Assembly (NCBI GenBank): GCA_934777435.1
Contig: CAKVNK010000001.1
Span: forward strand, 518,522 to 582,521
Direction of reading: 5' to 3'
Source of the DNA: an uncultured Clostridia bacterium
Lineage (GTDB): Bacteria; Bacillota; Clostridia; Christensenellales; UBA1242
Length of the DNA stretch: 64,000 nt
In this document: piece after piece, positions 8,469-17,939 of the stretch
Layout of the letters: each line of letters opens with the position of its first letter
Position numbering within the stretch: the stretch's first letter is position 1
The notes under the pieces: model-generated
Told to the model about the DNA's origin: nothing
What the model saw: the letters and a program-made list of their open reading frames with translations, nothing else
Databases searched by the model: none
Program-made: the position numbers and the translations under genes

Positions 8469-9896
8469 TTATTCACCAAAGGCTGCGTCAATATCTTTAT
8501 CTACAACTGCTGTCATAACGCTATCTTTTTGCACCTTGCTTGTGTTTTTTGTGTAAAGAATATCTTTGCCAGGTTCGTAGAATTGTGTGTACTCGCCTTT
8601 AAATTTGATAGGAATTTCACCACGCTCACCATTACGATGTTTTGCAATGATAAGTGTGTAGTCTTTTGCGTCATCGTTAGAATCTGACACTTCTTCTGCC
8701 TTAATATCTGAAATAAACATAACAATATCGGCATCTTGTTCAATAGAGCCTGATTCACGCAAGTCTGTCAACTGTGGTTTACGATTTTGTTTATCGCTAT
8801 CACGGTTTAACTGTGAAAGCAAGATAATTGGCACATGCAATTCACGTGCTGCAAGTTTGATGCTACGTGTTAAATCAGCAACTTCTTGTTGACGGCTACC
8901 ATCTTTACTTGCACGTTCACTTTTCATCAACTGCAAGTAGTCAATAATAATCATATCAAGCCCATGTTGTGCTTTCAACTTACGGCATTTTGATAAAATT
9001 TCATTTGGTGTGATATTTGTTGTATCGTCCACATAAATGTTTGTGTTTTCCAAAATCTTTTTTGTTTCAAAAATAGTGTTCCAAACATTGCTATCTTTTG
9101 TGCCGGTTTTAACATCGTTAAGTGGCACACGGCTGGTTGCACACAAAAACCTTTGTGCAACTTGAAGGGTGGACATTTCAAGGTCAAACATTGCAATAGA
9201 TTTGCCGTGTTTAAGTGAGGCATTGATTGCAAAGTTAACTGCCAATGTTGTTTTACCGATACCAGGACGTGCGGCAATGATAATAAGTTCACCATCTTTA
9301 AAGCCGTTTGTCATGCGGTCAAGGGTTGGAAAGCCAACTTTAACACCCATATTTGCGTTAGGGTCAATGGCAAGTTTTTCCATAAGGTCAATAACTTCGG
9401 TTATGCCTTTTTTAACATGCACAAGTTCACTTGTACGTCTGGTTTGGGCAATATCAAAGATATTTTTTTCAGCCTTTTCAAGCACATCTTTTGCAGTTTT
9501 GCCGTCAAAAGCGTCATTGATGATTTGTTGGCTGGCTTCAATAACTTGTCGCAATGTGCCGTCATTTTTAACAATTTCAGCATAATGCTTAAAGTTTGCA
9601 GCACTTGGCACAAAGTTGGTAAGGTCTGTTATATAGCCCAAACCACCAACTTCTTCCAACTCACCTTTGTTTGTTAAAACTTTGCTTACGGTTATGTAGT
9701 CGATTGGCACATCTTTTGAATAGTTGTCCAACATGGCTTCATAAATCTTTTGGTGTGCGTTGGAATAAAAGTCGCTTGGTTTAACCATTGAAAACACTTC
9801 CATACAAGCGTCTTGTGACAAAAACAAGCAACCCAACAAACTTTGTTCTGCTTCCAAATCGTTTGGCAACATCCTTGCCCTTTTTTCGTTTGCCAT
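8469..9896 (-). CDS. dnaB: Replicative DNA helicase DnaB/DnaC
   Basis: Hexameric helicase that unwinds DNA at the replication fork. The N-terminal primase-binding domain begins LPNDLEAEQSLLGCLF; the RecA-like domain has Walker A ARPGIGKTT near residue 210 and Walker B IIIDYLQLM near 315, plus LSQLNRD and HRNGERGEI. An ATG at 9947 is in frame, but GGGAGA precedes the ATG at 9896 and family alignment starts there, so the start is 9896 (475 residues). It follows typA and a small membrane gene and precedes yqeY. No intein is present. Confidence 0.96.
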   Translation of the reverse strand: MANEKRARMLPNDLEAEQSLLGCLFLSQDACMEVFSMVKPSDFYSNAHQKIYEAMLDNYSKDVPIDYITVSKVLTNKGELEEVGGLGYITDLTNFVPSAANFKHYAEIVKNDGTLRQVIEASQQIINDAFDGKTAKDVLEKAEKNIFDIAQTRRTSELVHVKKGITEVIDLMEKLAIDPNANMGVKVGFPTLDRMTNGFKDGELIIIAARPGIGKTTLAVNFAINASLKHGKSIAMFDLEMSTLQVAQRFLCATSRVPLNDVKTGTKDSNVWNTIFETKKILENTNIYVDDTTNITPNEILSKCRKLKAQHGLDMIIIDYLQLMKSERASKDGSRQQEVADLTRSIKLAARELHVPIILLSQLNRDSDKQNRKPQLTDLRESGSIEQDADIVMFISDIKAEEVSDSNDDAKDYTLIIAKHRNGERGEIPIKFKGEYTQFYEPGKDILYTKNTSKVQKDSVMTAVVDKDIDAAFGE

Positions 9897-10082
9897 AATT
9901 TCTCCCTTAAATTTAAATTTTTTATGTTTGTGAAAATCAGTTATCAACTTTTAAACATCTGTTTTGCTTGATTTACAAAAGGTGTTTAATAGGTTTTTAT
10001 TGTTTGCTTAACTGATAAACTTTATCCAACAATATTGATAACCAAATTTTAAGCTCACAATTTTTATTTTACTGACTGCTGT

Positions 10083-10352
10083 TTACTTAAATATATCCTT
10101 TTTAAGCCCTAAATCAATTTGCGCTTGTTTGCGTTTGATACGGGCACGAGCAATAAGTTCTTCAACCAGCACAACCAAGCCCATAAACACAATAAAGATA
10201 AATATTTGCCAAAAGTTGCTTGTGATTATGTTGCGTGTTAAATATGCAAACACAATAAGCACAGGCACACAGCAAAGCAAAGTGATTGCAATGCGTTTGG
10301 CAACTTTCATGGCCTTGTTGTATGTTTCGTTACGCTGGTTAACTGGTCTCAT
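10083..10352 (-). CDS. Small membrane protein with two transmembrane helices
   Basis: 89 residues. Two hydrophobic helices (about 22-40 and 47-66) sit between a basic N-terminus and a basic C-terminus (RARIKRKQAQ), predicting both ends inside the cytoplasm. A GGAGG site precedes the ATG. The gene starts 3 bases after the typA stop, so the two are translationally linked. Family and function are not recognised. Confidence 0.75.
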   Translation of the reverse strand: MRPVNQRNETYNKAMKVAKRIAITLLCCVPVLIVFAYLTRNIITSNFWQIFIFIVFMGLVVLVEELIARARIKRKQAQIDLGLKKDIFK

Positions 10353-10355
10353 TAA

Positions 10356-12173
10356 TTATTCCTCCACAACTGGTTTTTTTGCTTTTGCACGCCATTGATG
10401 GTCAAGAATTCTCTTTCTAATACGCACGCTTAATGGTGTGATTTCCACAAGTTCATCATCAGCAATAAATTCAAGTGCTTCTTCCAATGTTAATGGTTTG
10501 ATAGGTGTTAATTTAAGTGCATCATCACTGGCACTGCTACGTGTGTTGGTAAGTTGTTTCTTTTTGCAGACATTAACAACAATATCTTCACCTTTTGGGT
10601 TAGCACCAACAACTTGTCCCATATAAACTTTATCGCCTGGGCCAACAAGCAATCTGCCACGGCCTTGTGCATTGAACAAACCATAAGTGATTGCTTCACC
10701 AGTCCCATAACTGATAAGTGAGCCAAAGTTACGCCCTTCAATATCACCTTTATATGGTTGGTAACTATCAAACACAAAACTCATAACACCTTCACCACGG
10801 GTATCAGTAAGCATTTGAGATTTATAACCGAACAAACCACGGCTTGGAACCAAGAATTGCAAACGCATACGGCTACCAATAGGTGTCATACTGATAAGTT
10901 CACCTTTTTTAACGCCCATACTCATCATAATTGAGCCAACGCAATCTTCTGGCACATCAATAACAAGTTTATCAATAGGTTCACATTTAACACCATCTAT
11001 ATTTTTGAAAAGCACACGTGGACGGCTAACTTGGAATTCATAACCATCACGACGCATATTTTCGATAAGAATTGAAAGGTGCATTTCACCCCTACCACGA
11101 ACCTTAAATTGGTCAGCAGTATCACCATCGCTAACTTGCAATGACAAGTCTTTAACGGCTTCTTTATATAAACGGTCTTTAAGGTGACGGCTGGTTACAT
11201 ATTTACCTTCCTTACCTGCAAATGGGCTATCGTTAACCATAAATGTCATTTCAACACTTGGTTCACTGATTTTAACAAATGGCAAAGCGTCCATTTCAGG
11301 TGTTTCACTGATTGTATCACCGATTGTAATATCTGGGATACCTGCAATGCAGACAATATCACCAGCAGTGCCAACTTCAATAGGGTCACGTTTTAAACCG
11401 TCAAAGTTGAAAATGTTAACTGCTTTACCTTGATATTTTTTGCTTTCGTCAAAATAGTTTTTAACATAAACTGTTTGATTGAGTTTAAGTGTGCCTGATT
11501 CAATTTTACCAACTGCCAATTTGCCCAAGAAATCGTTTTGCTCTGTGCTGGAAACAAGCATTTGGAAAGGTGCGGTTGTATCCATTTTAGGAGCGTCAAT
11601 ATAATTTACGATTGCTTCAAACAATGGTTTCATATCTGTGCCAGGTTTGCGATAGTCAGTTGTTGCAACACCAGTACGTGCACTTGCGTAAATAATTGGA
11701 CACATAAGTTGTTCGTCTGTTGCATTAAGGTCAAGCATCAATTCAAGCACTTCGTCAGCAACCACATCAAGACGTGCATCTGGACGGTCAATTTTGTTGA
11801 TAACAATAATAACTTTTAAATTGAGTTCAAGTGCCTTTTCAAGCACAAAACGTGTTTGTGGCATTGGCCCTTCAAAAGCGTCAACAACTAACAATACACC
11901 ATCAACCATTTTTAAAACACGTTCAACTTCACCACCGAAGTCAGCGTGTCCAGGAGTGTCAACAATGTTGATTTTTGTGTTGCCATAAAAAGCGGAACAG
12001 TTTTTGCTTAAAATTGTGATTCCGCGTTCACGTTCCAAAGCGTTAGAGTCCATAACCCTGTCTTGCACTTCTTGGTTATCTCTAAATATGCCACCTTGTT
12101 TAAGTAATGCGTTAACCAAACTTGTTTTGCCGTGGTCAACGTGTGCAATAATTGCAATGTTTCTAATATCCAT
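10356..12173 (-). CDS. typA: Ribosome-associated GTPase TypA/BipA
   Basis: 605-residue translational GTPase of the EF-G fold that acts on the ribosome in stress adaptation and subunit assembly. G motifs: AHVDHGKTSL (G1, residues 9-18), RERGITI (G2), DTPGHADFG (G3), NKIDRPDA (G4). A BipA-specific C-terminal domain follows (RGLFGYKSQMLTDTRGEG, then YGLFNAQGRG). AAAAGGAAAAA precedes the ATG. Length is normal. It is the first gene of a minus-strand cluster running toward dnaB and metG. Confidence 0.97.
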   Translation of the reverse strand: MDIRNIAIIAHVDHGKTSLVNALLKQGGIFRDNQEVQDRVMDSNALERERGITILSKNCSAFYGNTKINIVDTPGHADFGGEVERVLKMVDGVLLVVDAFEGPMPQTRFVLEKALELNLKVIIVINKIDRPDARLDVVADEVLELMLDLNATDEQLMCPIIYASARTGVATTDYRKPGTDMKPLFEAIVNYIDAPKMDTTAPFQMLVSSTEQNDFLGKLAVGKIESGTLKLNQTVYVKNYFDESKKYQGKAVNIFNFDGLKRDPIEVGTAGDIVCIAGIPDITIGDTISETPEMDALPFVKISEPSVEMTFMVNDSPFAGKEGKYVTSRHLKDRLYKEAVKDLSLQVSDGDTADQFKVRGRGEMHLSILIENMRRDGYEFQVSRPRVLFKNIDGVKCEPIDKLVIDVPEDCVGSIMMSMGVKKGELISMTPIGSRMRLQFLVPSRGLFGYKSQMLTDTRGEGVMSFVFDSYQPYKGDIEGRNFGSLISYGTGEAITYGLFNAQGRGRLLVGPGDKVYMGQVVGANPKGEDIVVNVCKKKQLTNTRSSASDDALKLTPIKPLTLEEALEFIADDELVEITPLSVRIRKRILDHQWRAKAKKPVVEE

Positions 12174-12584
12174 AAAATAATTTTTTCCTTTTGTTTTAAA
12201 TTTAACAGATTGTATATCACCAATGGTTTAAATTGCCATAAATTTAAGCAATATATATTTTGTTATTATCTTTTAGAATACATAGTATATTAACACACGC
12301 ACGCGTAAAAAGCAATATTTTAAACAAGAAACGCCAAAAAATATGTGGCTTTAAGCATATTGCACCTTGTTTATCGGCATCTCTAAAATGGTGTTTGCAA
12401 AAGTATAACATGGTTAAAAATAGGCAACAATCAATACAAAAACCGCTTTAAACCCCTTATTTTTAGGGGAATTGAGCCAAAAATTAGTTGTTTTGGTTTA
12501 AAATAGTTGCTTTTTGACCATATATTTGTTAGCATTTTTACAAGTAAGGGGAGATAGTCGACCTCTGAAAAAAGGAGAAAAATT
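12174..12584. other. Intergenic region between divergent typA and HU genes
   Basis: 411 bases without a supported gene. It must hold promoters for typA (minus) and HU (plus). A TTGACC at 12514-12519 with a weak TTTACA 17 bases later is the best HU candidate. A GC-rich hairpin CCCCTTATTTTTAGGGG lies near 12455-12471 but has no T-run, so it is not called a terminator. The 63-codon frame at 12260-12451 has no ribosome site. Confidence 0.5.
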
Positions 12585-12869
12585 ATGAATACAGTTAGTG
12601 CAGGAGAATTTATTAAACAAGTTGCAGAAGCAACAGGTTACTCACAAGTTCAAGTTAAGGCAATCCTTAATGCGGCTGGTGAACAACTTAAAGCTAACCT
12701 TAAAGACGGCAAAGAATGTCATTTCATTGGTTACATGAACTTTGGCATCAAACAACGCAAAGCACAAACAAAACTTAACCCATTTACAAAAGAAAAGGTT
12801 AAAGTTTCTGCTTGCAAAGTGCCAACTGTTAAGTTGAGTGCATCCTTCAAACAATTGTTGAAGAAATAA
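12585..12869 (+). CDS. hup: HU-family DNA-binding protein
   Basis: The 94-residue protein has the HU/IHF fold: helical N-terminus (FIKQVAEATGYSQVQVKAIL), GYMNFGIKQRKA forming the strand before the DNA-clasping arm, and KLSASFKQLLKK at the end. The arm is shortened and reads KAQTKLNPFTKEKVKV, where classical HU has RNPxTG. Such proteins bend and compact DNA. ATG follows AAAGGAG. It stands alone between two divergent units and ends in a strong terminator. Because the arm differs, it could be a divergent HU paralogue rather than the main nucleoid protein. Confidence 0.9.
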   Translation: MNTVSAGEFIKQVAEATGYSQVQVKAILNAAGEQLKANLKDGKECHFIGYMNFGIKQRKAQTKLNPFTKEKVKVSACKVPTVKLSASFKQLLKK

Positions 12870-12881
12870 TTTTGAACCGTT

Positions 12882-12911
12882 AAAAAATATCGGCATCCGC
12901 CGATATTTTTT
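12882..12911. terminator. Bidirectional terminator after HU
   Basis: Perfect 13-bp inverted repeat (AAAAAATATCGGC / GCCGATATTTTTT) with a 4-base loop. T-runs on both strands fit HU (plus) and the convergent surface-protein gene ending at 13021 (minus). Confidence 0.93.
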
Positions 12912-13020
12912 ATTGCTGTTTATTTGTTATGATTGGCCACGTGGTTGTTAGCCTAAAAGTAGTTTTACCTTAAACATTTTTGCAAAATGCTTAACTCAAT
13001 TTCCATAATTTAATCAACAA

Positions 13021-14589
13021 CTATGTTCTTTCAATCGGTATTTCGCAAGCAGTACCGCTAAGGTCTACGGTGCCTTTAACATACATAGTTGAATCATTAT
13101 ATGATTTGTACCCTGTTGTTCTATTGATTGGCATTTTAAATATATCTTTTGCAGTTAAACTTGAAGACAAATTGCTCAATTTGGTGAGTGTAAAATAGTT
13201 GCCAGTCATGGTTATATTGTTGTATGGCATATATGATTTTACGCTAGCATCAAATGTATATTCAAAAGATGAATCGTTATTTGATTTTATCACCCTACTG
13301 CCTGAACATATTGGATTATACGCCAAACCTGAAAAGCCCAACCCTCCAACCGTGTCTGTTGTTATATTTGCTTGGCAATGATAAATTCTAACCGGTGCAT
13401 AACCTGTAATAACATTGCCTGACGAAGCAAATTGTATGCAAGCAGTTGTTCCCAAAATTCCAGCCATACCATTAACACCAGTTTGATTTAAAAATGATAA
13501 TTTGCCAGAATAAATGCACCTATTGATAAAGAAATCGCCATTATAATTAACTTTAACATAGTTGGTATTATAGTATTGTCCACCAATAATGCCGCCTATG
13601 CCAGTGTAACCGTTTGTCAAAATAACCTTGCCAATTGTAATATCTGCATTAACATAGCAATCTTCAATGCTTGTTCTAAACATTGATGCACCAATTAAAC
13701 CACCAACCAAAAGTGATTTAGGATAAACGCCACTGTTTGACCCAATTTGAATTTGAGAATCTGAAATTTCGCACTCTTTGACTGTTAATCCACTGTAAGT
13801 TGAACACCCATGCTTAGTGCCGCCAACGCAGCCAACATAACCGACTAAAATGCCATAACCATAAGTCATTTTAGTATAACCAATTTCAGCAGCGGTTTGT
13901 ATTGTGGCATCTGTTATTTTTAAGTTTTTTATTGTTGCACTACTGATAAACCCAAAAAAGCCTGTGCCAAAAAGATAATCTTTTGGTCTTGTTATTTTAA
14001 AGTTTTTTATTGTTTTGCCATCACCATCAAAAATTCCCCTAAAAGTGTGACCTTCGTCATACCCGATAGGCTGCCAATCTTCCCCACTAAGGTTAATATC
14101 CAAACCAAGTTGAATTGTTACGCCTGAATACGATTCCCCATTATTAACACTATCTCTGAAACTTTTTATTTGCCTTGCATAACTTACTGTTTGTGTTGAA
14201 CCAGACGCCATATATTCCACTTTTGAACTTTTACGCAGATTAAAGCCTTTTGCATTGAAATAGTAATCACTTTCACCCAAAGTGTAGCCAAAAGTCACAG
14301 CGTTGTTTTTTACACTTACTATATCTTTAAATTCGCCAGATACATCATCAGCATTATCACAACTTATCTTTACTTTTCTTTTAATGTCATCTATTGAATC
14401 GTCTTTGCTTGATATACTTGATATAATTTTAAACTGAATACTGTTACCATTAACTTCAAGAGTTTGTGTTGGCGAATAAGTATCATTTAAGATAAGTCCA
14501 ACAACCGATAATGTGATTGAGCACAAAAAACAAAGTGCCAAAATAACGCTCAACACTATTTTAGTTTTTGATTTTGTATAAACTTTCAT
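13021..14589 (-). CDS. Secreted or anchored repeat protein, first of a tandem pair
   Basis: Predicted 522 residues with an N-terminal hydrophobic segment (VLSVILALCFLCSITLSVVG) that acts as signal or anchor. The middle has imperfect repeats alternating hydrophobic strands with GG-x-GG turns (VGGLIGASMFRTSIEDC, GIGGIIGGQYYNTN), as in GLUG or right-handed beta-helix surface proteins. Paralogous to the gene at 14787-16373: both share a domain ending YYFNAKG/YYFSAIG, then ISFRDSVNNG-like and DWQPIG/EWTPIG. No ribosome site precedes the ATG at 14589; a promoter places the transcript start at the ATG (see 14596-14623). The upstream in-frame ATG at 14607 would overlap the -10 box. Function unknown; possibly adhesion. 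Confidence 0.75.
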   Translation of the reverse strand: MKVYTKSKTKIVLSVILALCFLCSITLSVVGLILNDTYSPTQTLEVNGNSIQFKIISSISSKDDSIDDIKRKVKISCDNADDVSGEFKDIVSVKNNAVTFGYTLGESDYYFNAKGFNLRKSSKVEYMASGSTQTVSYARQIKSFRDSVNNGESYSGVTIQLGLDINLSGEDWQPIGYDEGHTFRGIFDGDGKTIKNFKITRPKDYLFGTGFFGFISSATIKNLKITDATIQTAAEIGYTKMTYGYGILVGYVGCVGGTKHGCSTYSGLTVKECEISDSQIQIGSNSGVYPKSLLVGGLIGASMFRTSIEDCYVNADITIGKVILTNGYTGIGGIIGGQYYNTNYVKVNYNGDFFINRCIYSGKLSFLNQTGVNGMAGILGTTACIQFASSGNVITGYAPVRIYHCQANITTDTVGGLGFSGLAYNPICSGSRVIKSNNDSSFEYTFDASVKSYMPYNNITMTGNYFTLTKLSNLSSSLTAKDIFKMPINRTTGYKSYNDSTMYVKGTVDLSGTACEIPIERT

Positions 14590-14595
14590 GTAAAT

Positions 14596-14623
14596 ATGAT
14601 AACACAAAATAAACTCAATTCAA
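14596..14623 (-). promoter_or_regulatory. Promoter predicting a leaderless mRNA
   Basis: Minus strand: TTGAAT (14618-14623), 16-base spacer, TATCAT (14596-14601), then exactly 6 bases to the ATG at 14589. Transcription normally starts about 7 bases past the -10, i.e. on the A of this ATG. No Shine-Dalgarno is present. Confidence 0.5.
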
Positions 14624-14734
14624 ACTGTTTTTGTTTAATATGAAAATTTACTTAGAACACAATATTAATAAAAATTAACTGTAAAATATCTTCAGATAGG
14701 CGGTAAAATTTAAAAATTAATACATTTTTATATC

Positions 14735-14758
14735 AAAAAATGCTGGTTTTAACCAGCA
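14735..14758 (-). terminator. Terminator of the second tandem surface-protein gene
   Basis: TGCTGGTT / AACCAGCA inverted repeat followed on the minus strand by six U residues, about 30 bases after the stop at 14787. Confidence 0.8.
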
Positions 14759-14786
14759 CCTTTATTTTATTCTATCAAACTTTTTA

Positions 14787-16373
14787 CTAAATATCCGTCT
14801 TTCTTTCAGCATATTCTGACCAATCGCTATTCAGCATATATGATGAGCCTGTAAAATAATTTTTGCTAACCACAAAATCCATATATGCTACTTTTGAAAT
14901 GTAGTTATCGGGCGAGAACAAAACATTGCTTACACCAATAAAATAAGTTGGTCTATATGCTGGTTTCATCGTATATTGATTTACTGAAGTTTTACCAACA
15001 GGTATCAATCCTAAAACAATTTTAGATTCAGCAGTCATTGTATAGCAGAATCCACCATAAATAGGATAAATTAATTTAAAGAACTGATATATATCATACG
15101 CTGAATCTCCACCCTGATTTGAGCGATTAGAGAATTTACCCACATGGTCAGTTGCTTTGATGTTAAGTTCCCCCATGGCAAAATTTGACACATTTGCAAC
15201 GCAATTTGTTATTGTAGTAAAAGTGCGCATGGACCCAACAATTCCACCCATTATCAGATTTTCAACTTCAACATTGCCTGAAGCAGCCAAACCAATACTA
15301 CCATTAAATATAGATCTATCTATAACAACAGAACCATTTGACACTGTATCAGCATAAGTAGAACCAACAACACCGCCAACATGCATTTCTTTTGCTGACC
15401 CCATAAGTATTTTAGCCCTCGATTCACACGAACTGAGATATGTCGATTGTGTCACACAACCAGCAAGGCCACCAACAAAAGTACCCTTTGTTGAATAGAC
15501 AGATGCATATGCCCCACAGTTATAAATTTTTGTATTTTGTGCTGCACCAATAAGGCCGCCAACACATATACAAGAATCCATATTAATTTTTGAATATTGG
15601 TCAACAGAACAATCTGATACAGAGCATCCATTGTAACTATTAGAAATTATAACTCCAACTAATGCTCCACAATATATGAAGTTTTTCACATTTATATTAA
15701 CACTACACATTTTTATTTTGCTGAATTTGGCATCTTCTGCCACGCCAAATAACCCAGCACCACCCAAAGAAAACATCGCATTATCAGGAGTTACGGTTAT
15801 CTTTAAATTAGATATCTTATAATTATTTCCAACAACAGTCCCCTTAAATTTATTAGACAAAGTTCCGATAGGTGTCCACTCTTGGTTTGCCAAGCTTATA
15901 TCACTTTGAATATATATTCTTGAACCTTCATAAGTATCACCACCATTAACATTATCCCTTAATGCCTTTAATTGTGATGCATTGTATATATTTACAGTGC
16001 CAGTCGTGGTTGTGTATGTTGCTTTATTTTCATTATCCAATTTATCACCAATAGCGGAAAAATAGTATTTTTCACCCTTAAATTTATAGCCAAACATAAC
16101 ATTATTATCTGTTACTTTAACAACTTCATCCAACGAGCCAGTTTTAGATGCTGAAACAACCCTAATTTTTTTAGATAATTTATCCATAGTGTCATCTTCA
16201 AGGGTAACTTTTTCAGTTAATTGAAGTTTTATTACCGAATTACCAGTTCTTATAACAGCAATATCCTCACCAACATAATTAAACACCATTCCTAAACAAG
16301 TTAAAATAGATACTGCCAACATTAACAATGTAATAATTGAACATAAAAATATTTTGTGTCTAGATTTAATCAT
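14787..16373 (-). CDS. Secreted or anchored repeat protein, second of a tandem pair
   Basis: Predicted 528 residues, same architecture as its downstream neighbour: N-terminal hydrophobic helix (IFLCSIITLLMLAVSILTCL), a domain of about 90 residues ending FKGEKYYFSAIG, then a beta-helix-like stretch with GLUG-style turns (YCGALVGVIISNSYNGCSV, CVGGLIGAAQNTKIYNC, GGLAGCVTQSTYLSSC, GGVVGSTYADTVSNG). The recurring Cys after each turn is unusual. GAGGGG lies just before the ATG at 16373, which is preferred over the start 12 bases upstream. The pair looks like a local duplication that has diverged strongly. Surface adhesion or substrate contact is likely but not shown. Confidence 0.78.
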   Translation of the reverse strand: MIKSRHKIFLCSIITLLMLAVSILTCLGMVFNYVGEDIAVIRTGNSVIKLQLTEKVTLEDDTMDKLSKKIRVVSASKTGSLDEVVKVTDNNVMFGYKFKGEKYYFSAIGDKLDNENKATYTTTTGTVNIYNASQLKALRDNVNGGDTYEGSRIYIQSDISLANQEWTPIGTLSNKFKGTVVGNNYKISNLKITVTPDNAMFSLGGAGLFGVAEDAKFSKIKMCSVNINVKNFIYCGALVGVIISNSYNGCSVSDCSVDQYSKINMDSCICVGGLIGAAQNTKIYNCGAYASVYSTKGTFVGGLAGCVTQSTYLSSCESRAKILMGSAKEMHVGGVVGSTYADTVSNGSVVIDRSIFNGSIGLAASGNVEVENLIMGGIVGSMRTFTTITNCVANVSNFAMGELNIKATDHVGKFSNRSNQGGDSAYDIYQFFKLIYPIYGGFCYTMTAESKIVLGLIPVGKTSVNQYTMKPAYRPTYFIGVSNVLFSPDNYISKVAYMDFVVSKNYFTGSSYMLNSDWSEYAERKTDI

Positions 16374-16654
16374 AACCCCTCGCAAAATCTAAATATTTGT
16401 GTGAATACAAACAGCAGATTATTAATATTATTCTAACAAAACAAAATTATTTTTACAAATAAAAATAATCTAAACATCACCACTTTTTACTATTTGTAAG
16501 CAAAAAGTATAGGAAATATTTATAGCTAAGTTAAGAAATTGATATAGGATATTATTAGATTGTTGATGTAAAAATAATTGAAAATTTTAAAGTTTTGTGT
16601 TAATGTTATATCATTGTTAAACAAATTTTGTTTTGCAAATTTAAAAGGTGATTT

Positions 16655-17086
16655 ATGATTGAAATTAAAGTTAAATATTTTACAGATGTTGAACCTATCA
16701 GATTTATTGATAACAAAAGTGACTGGTACGATTTACGTGCTGCTGAAGATGTTGAATTAAAAAAAGGCGAATTTAAAATTATAAAACTTGGCGTTGGCAT
16801 TAAATTACCAAAAGGATACGAAGCCTTAGTTGCCCCACGCAGTAGCACTTTTAAAAACTTTGGCGTTATTCAAGCTAACAGCCTTGGTATTATTGACGAA
16901 AGTTATTGTGGTGACAACGACCAATGGATGTTTCCGGCCCTTGCAGTAAGAGATACTGTGATTCACAAAAACGACCGCATTTGTCAATTTAGAATTTTGG
17001 CTCATCAACCAGAACATACGCTTATTACTGTCAACTCTTTTGGCAATACAGACCGTGGTGGTTTTGGTTCAACCGGCAAACAATAA
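16655..17086 (+). CDS. dut: dUTP diphosphatase
   Basis: The 143-residue trimeric dUTPase hydrolyses dUTP to dUMP, keeping uracil out of DNA and feeding thymidylate synthesis. Motifs: [12 protein letters not shown] (usual AGYDLRA), [44 protein letters not shown]. The Trp-Tyr form of motif I and the insert [13 protein letters not shown] belong to a variant I recall from many Clostridia. AAAGGTG precedes the ATG. It stands alone, facing the rplKA operon across a shared terminator. Confidence 0.95.
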   Translation: MIEIKVKYFTDVEPIRFIDNKSDWYDLRAAEDVELKKGEFKIIKLGVGIKLPKGYEALVAPRSSTFKNFGVIQANSLGIIDESYCGDNDQWMFPALAVRDTVIHKNDRICQFRILAHQPEHTLITVNSFGNTDRGGFGSTGKQ

Positions 17087-17205
17087 CAACACAATATGTA
17101 GTGTAAGTTAAATAAGTTAAGCATTATTTGTTGAACTTTTTTATTTTATATTTTCCACAGCAAAACCAAAAGTTCACCATCAAACATAAAAAAAACACCA
17201 ATAAA

Positions 17206-17232
17206 AAAAACCAGCATAATTGCTGGTTTTTT
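17206..17232. terminator. Shared terminator of dut and the rplK-rplA operon
   Basis: AACCAGCA / TGCTGGTT with a TAAT loop, flanked by long A and T runs, so it can stop transcription from both sides. It lies 20 bases beyond the rplA stop. Confidence 0.9.
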
Positions 17233-17252
17233 GTTTAGCAAAGAAATGTTAA

Positions 17253-17939
17253 TTATTTAACGTCGTAACTTAATTTAACGCTTGGGCCCATTGTTGTAGC
17301 CACAAATATTGATTTCAAGTAAACGCCTTTAGCAGCTGCTGGCTTTGCTTTAACAATAGCATCCATAACAGTTGTTAAGTTGTTGTACAATTTTTCAGCA
17401 CCGAAACTTACTTTACCGATACGAACGTGAATAATGTTTTGTTTATCCAAACGATATTCAACTTTACCTGCTTTAACATCATTGATTGCCTTGGTTACGT
17501 CCATAGTAACTGTACCGCTTTTTGGGTTTGGCATTAAACCTTTAGGACCAAGGATACGAGCACAACGACCGATTGCACCCATCATGTCAGGTGTGGTGAT
17601 GCAGACGTCAAAGTCTAACCAACCGCCCATGATTTTTGCAATTACGTCATCATCGCCAACGATATCAGCACCGGCTTTGCGTGCTTCTTCTGCTTTTTCA
17701 CCACGAGTGATAACTAATACGCGAACAGTTTTACCTGTACCTTCTGGTAACACGCAAACGCCACGAACTTGTTGATCAGCGTTACGGCCATCAACACCAA
17801 GTTTAACGTGAAGTTCAACTGTTTCGTCAAATTTTGCCTTGCTTGTTGCAACGACTGCGTCCATTGCTTCTCTTGCTGAGTAAACTTTTGATTTATCAAT
17901 AAGTTTAAGGGCTTCTTTATAATTCTTACTTGTTGCCAT
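17253..17939 (-). CDS. rplA: 50S ribosomal protein L1
   Basis: 228-residue protein of the L1 stalk of the large subunit; in many bacteria it also represses its own operon by binding the rplK leader. The signature [14 protein letters not shown] and the RPS-like [10 protein letters not shown] are present. GGAGGG lies before the ATG at 17939 (start preferred over 17954); this site is inside the last codons of rplK, which it overlaps by 14 bases, indicating translational coupling. A terminator follows directly, so rplJ and rplL are not downstream. Confidence 0.97.
   Translation of the reverse strand: MATSKNYKEALKLIDKSKVYSAREAMDAVVATSKAKFDETVELHVKLGVDGRNADQQVRGVCVLPEGTGKTVRVLVITRGEKAEEARKAGADIVGDDDVIAKIMGGWLDFDVCITTPDMMGAIGRCARILGPKGLMPNPKSGTVTMDVTKAINDVKAGKVEYRLDKQNIIHVRIGKVSFGAEKLYNNLTTVMDAIVKAKPAAAKGVYLKSIFVATTMGPSVKLSYDVK

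Noticed and set aside
12260..12451. 63-codon plus-strand frame between typA and HU
   Set aside because: No ribosome site and no protein-like pattern; overlaps where promoters must be.
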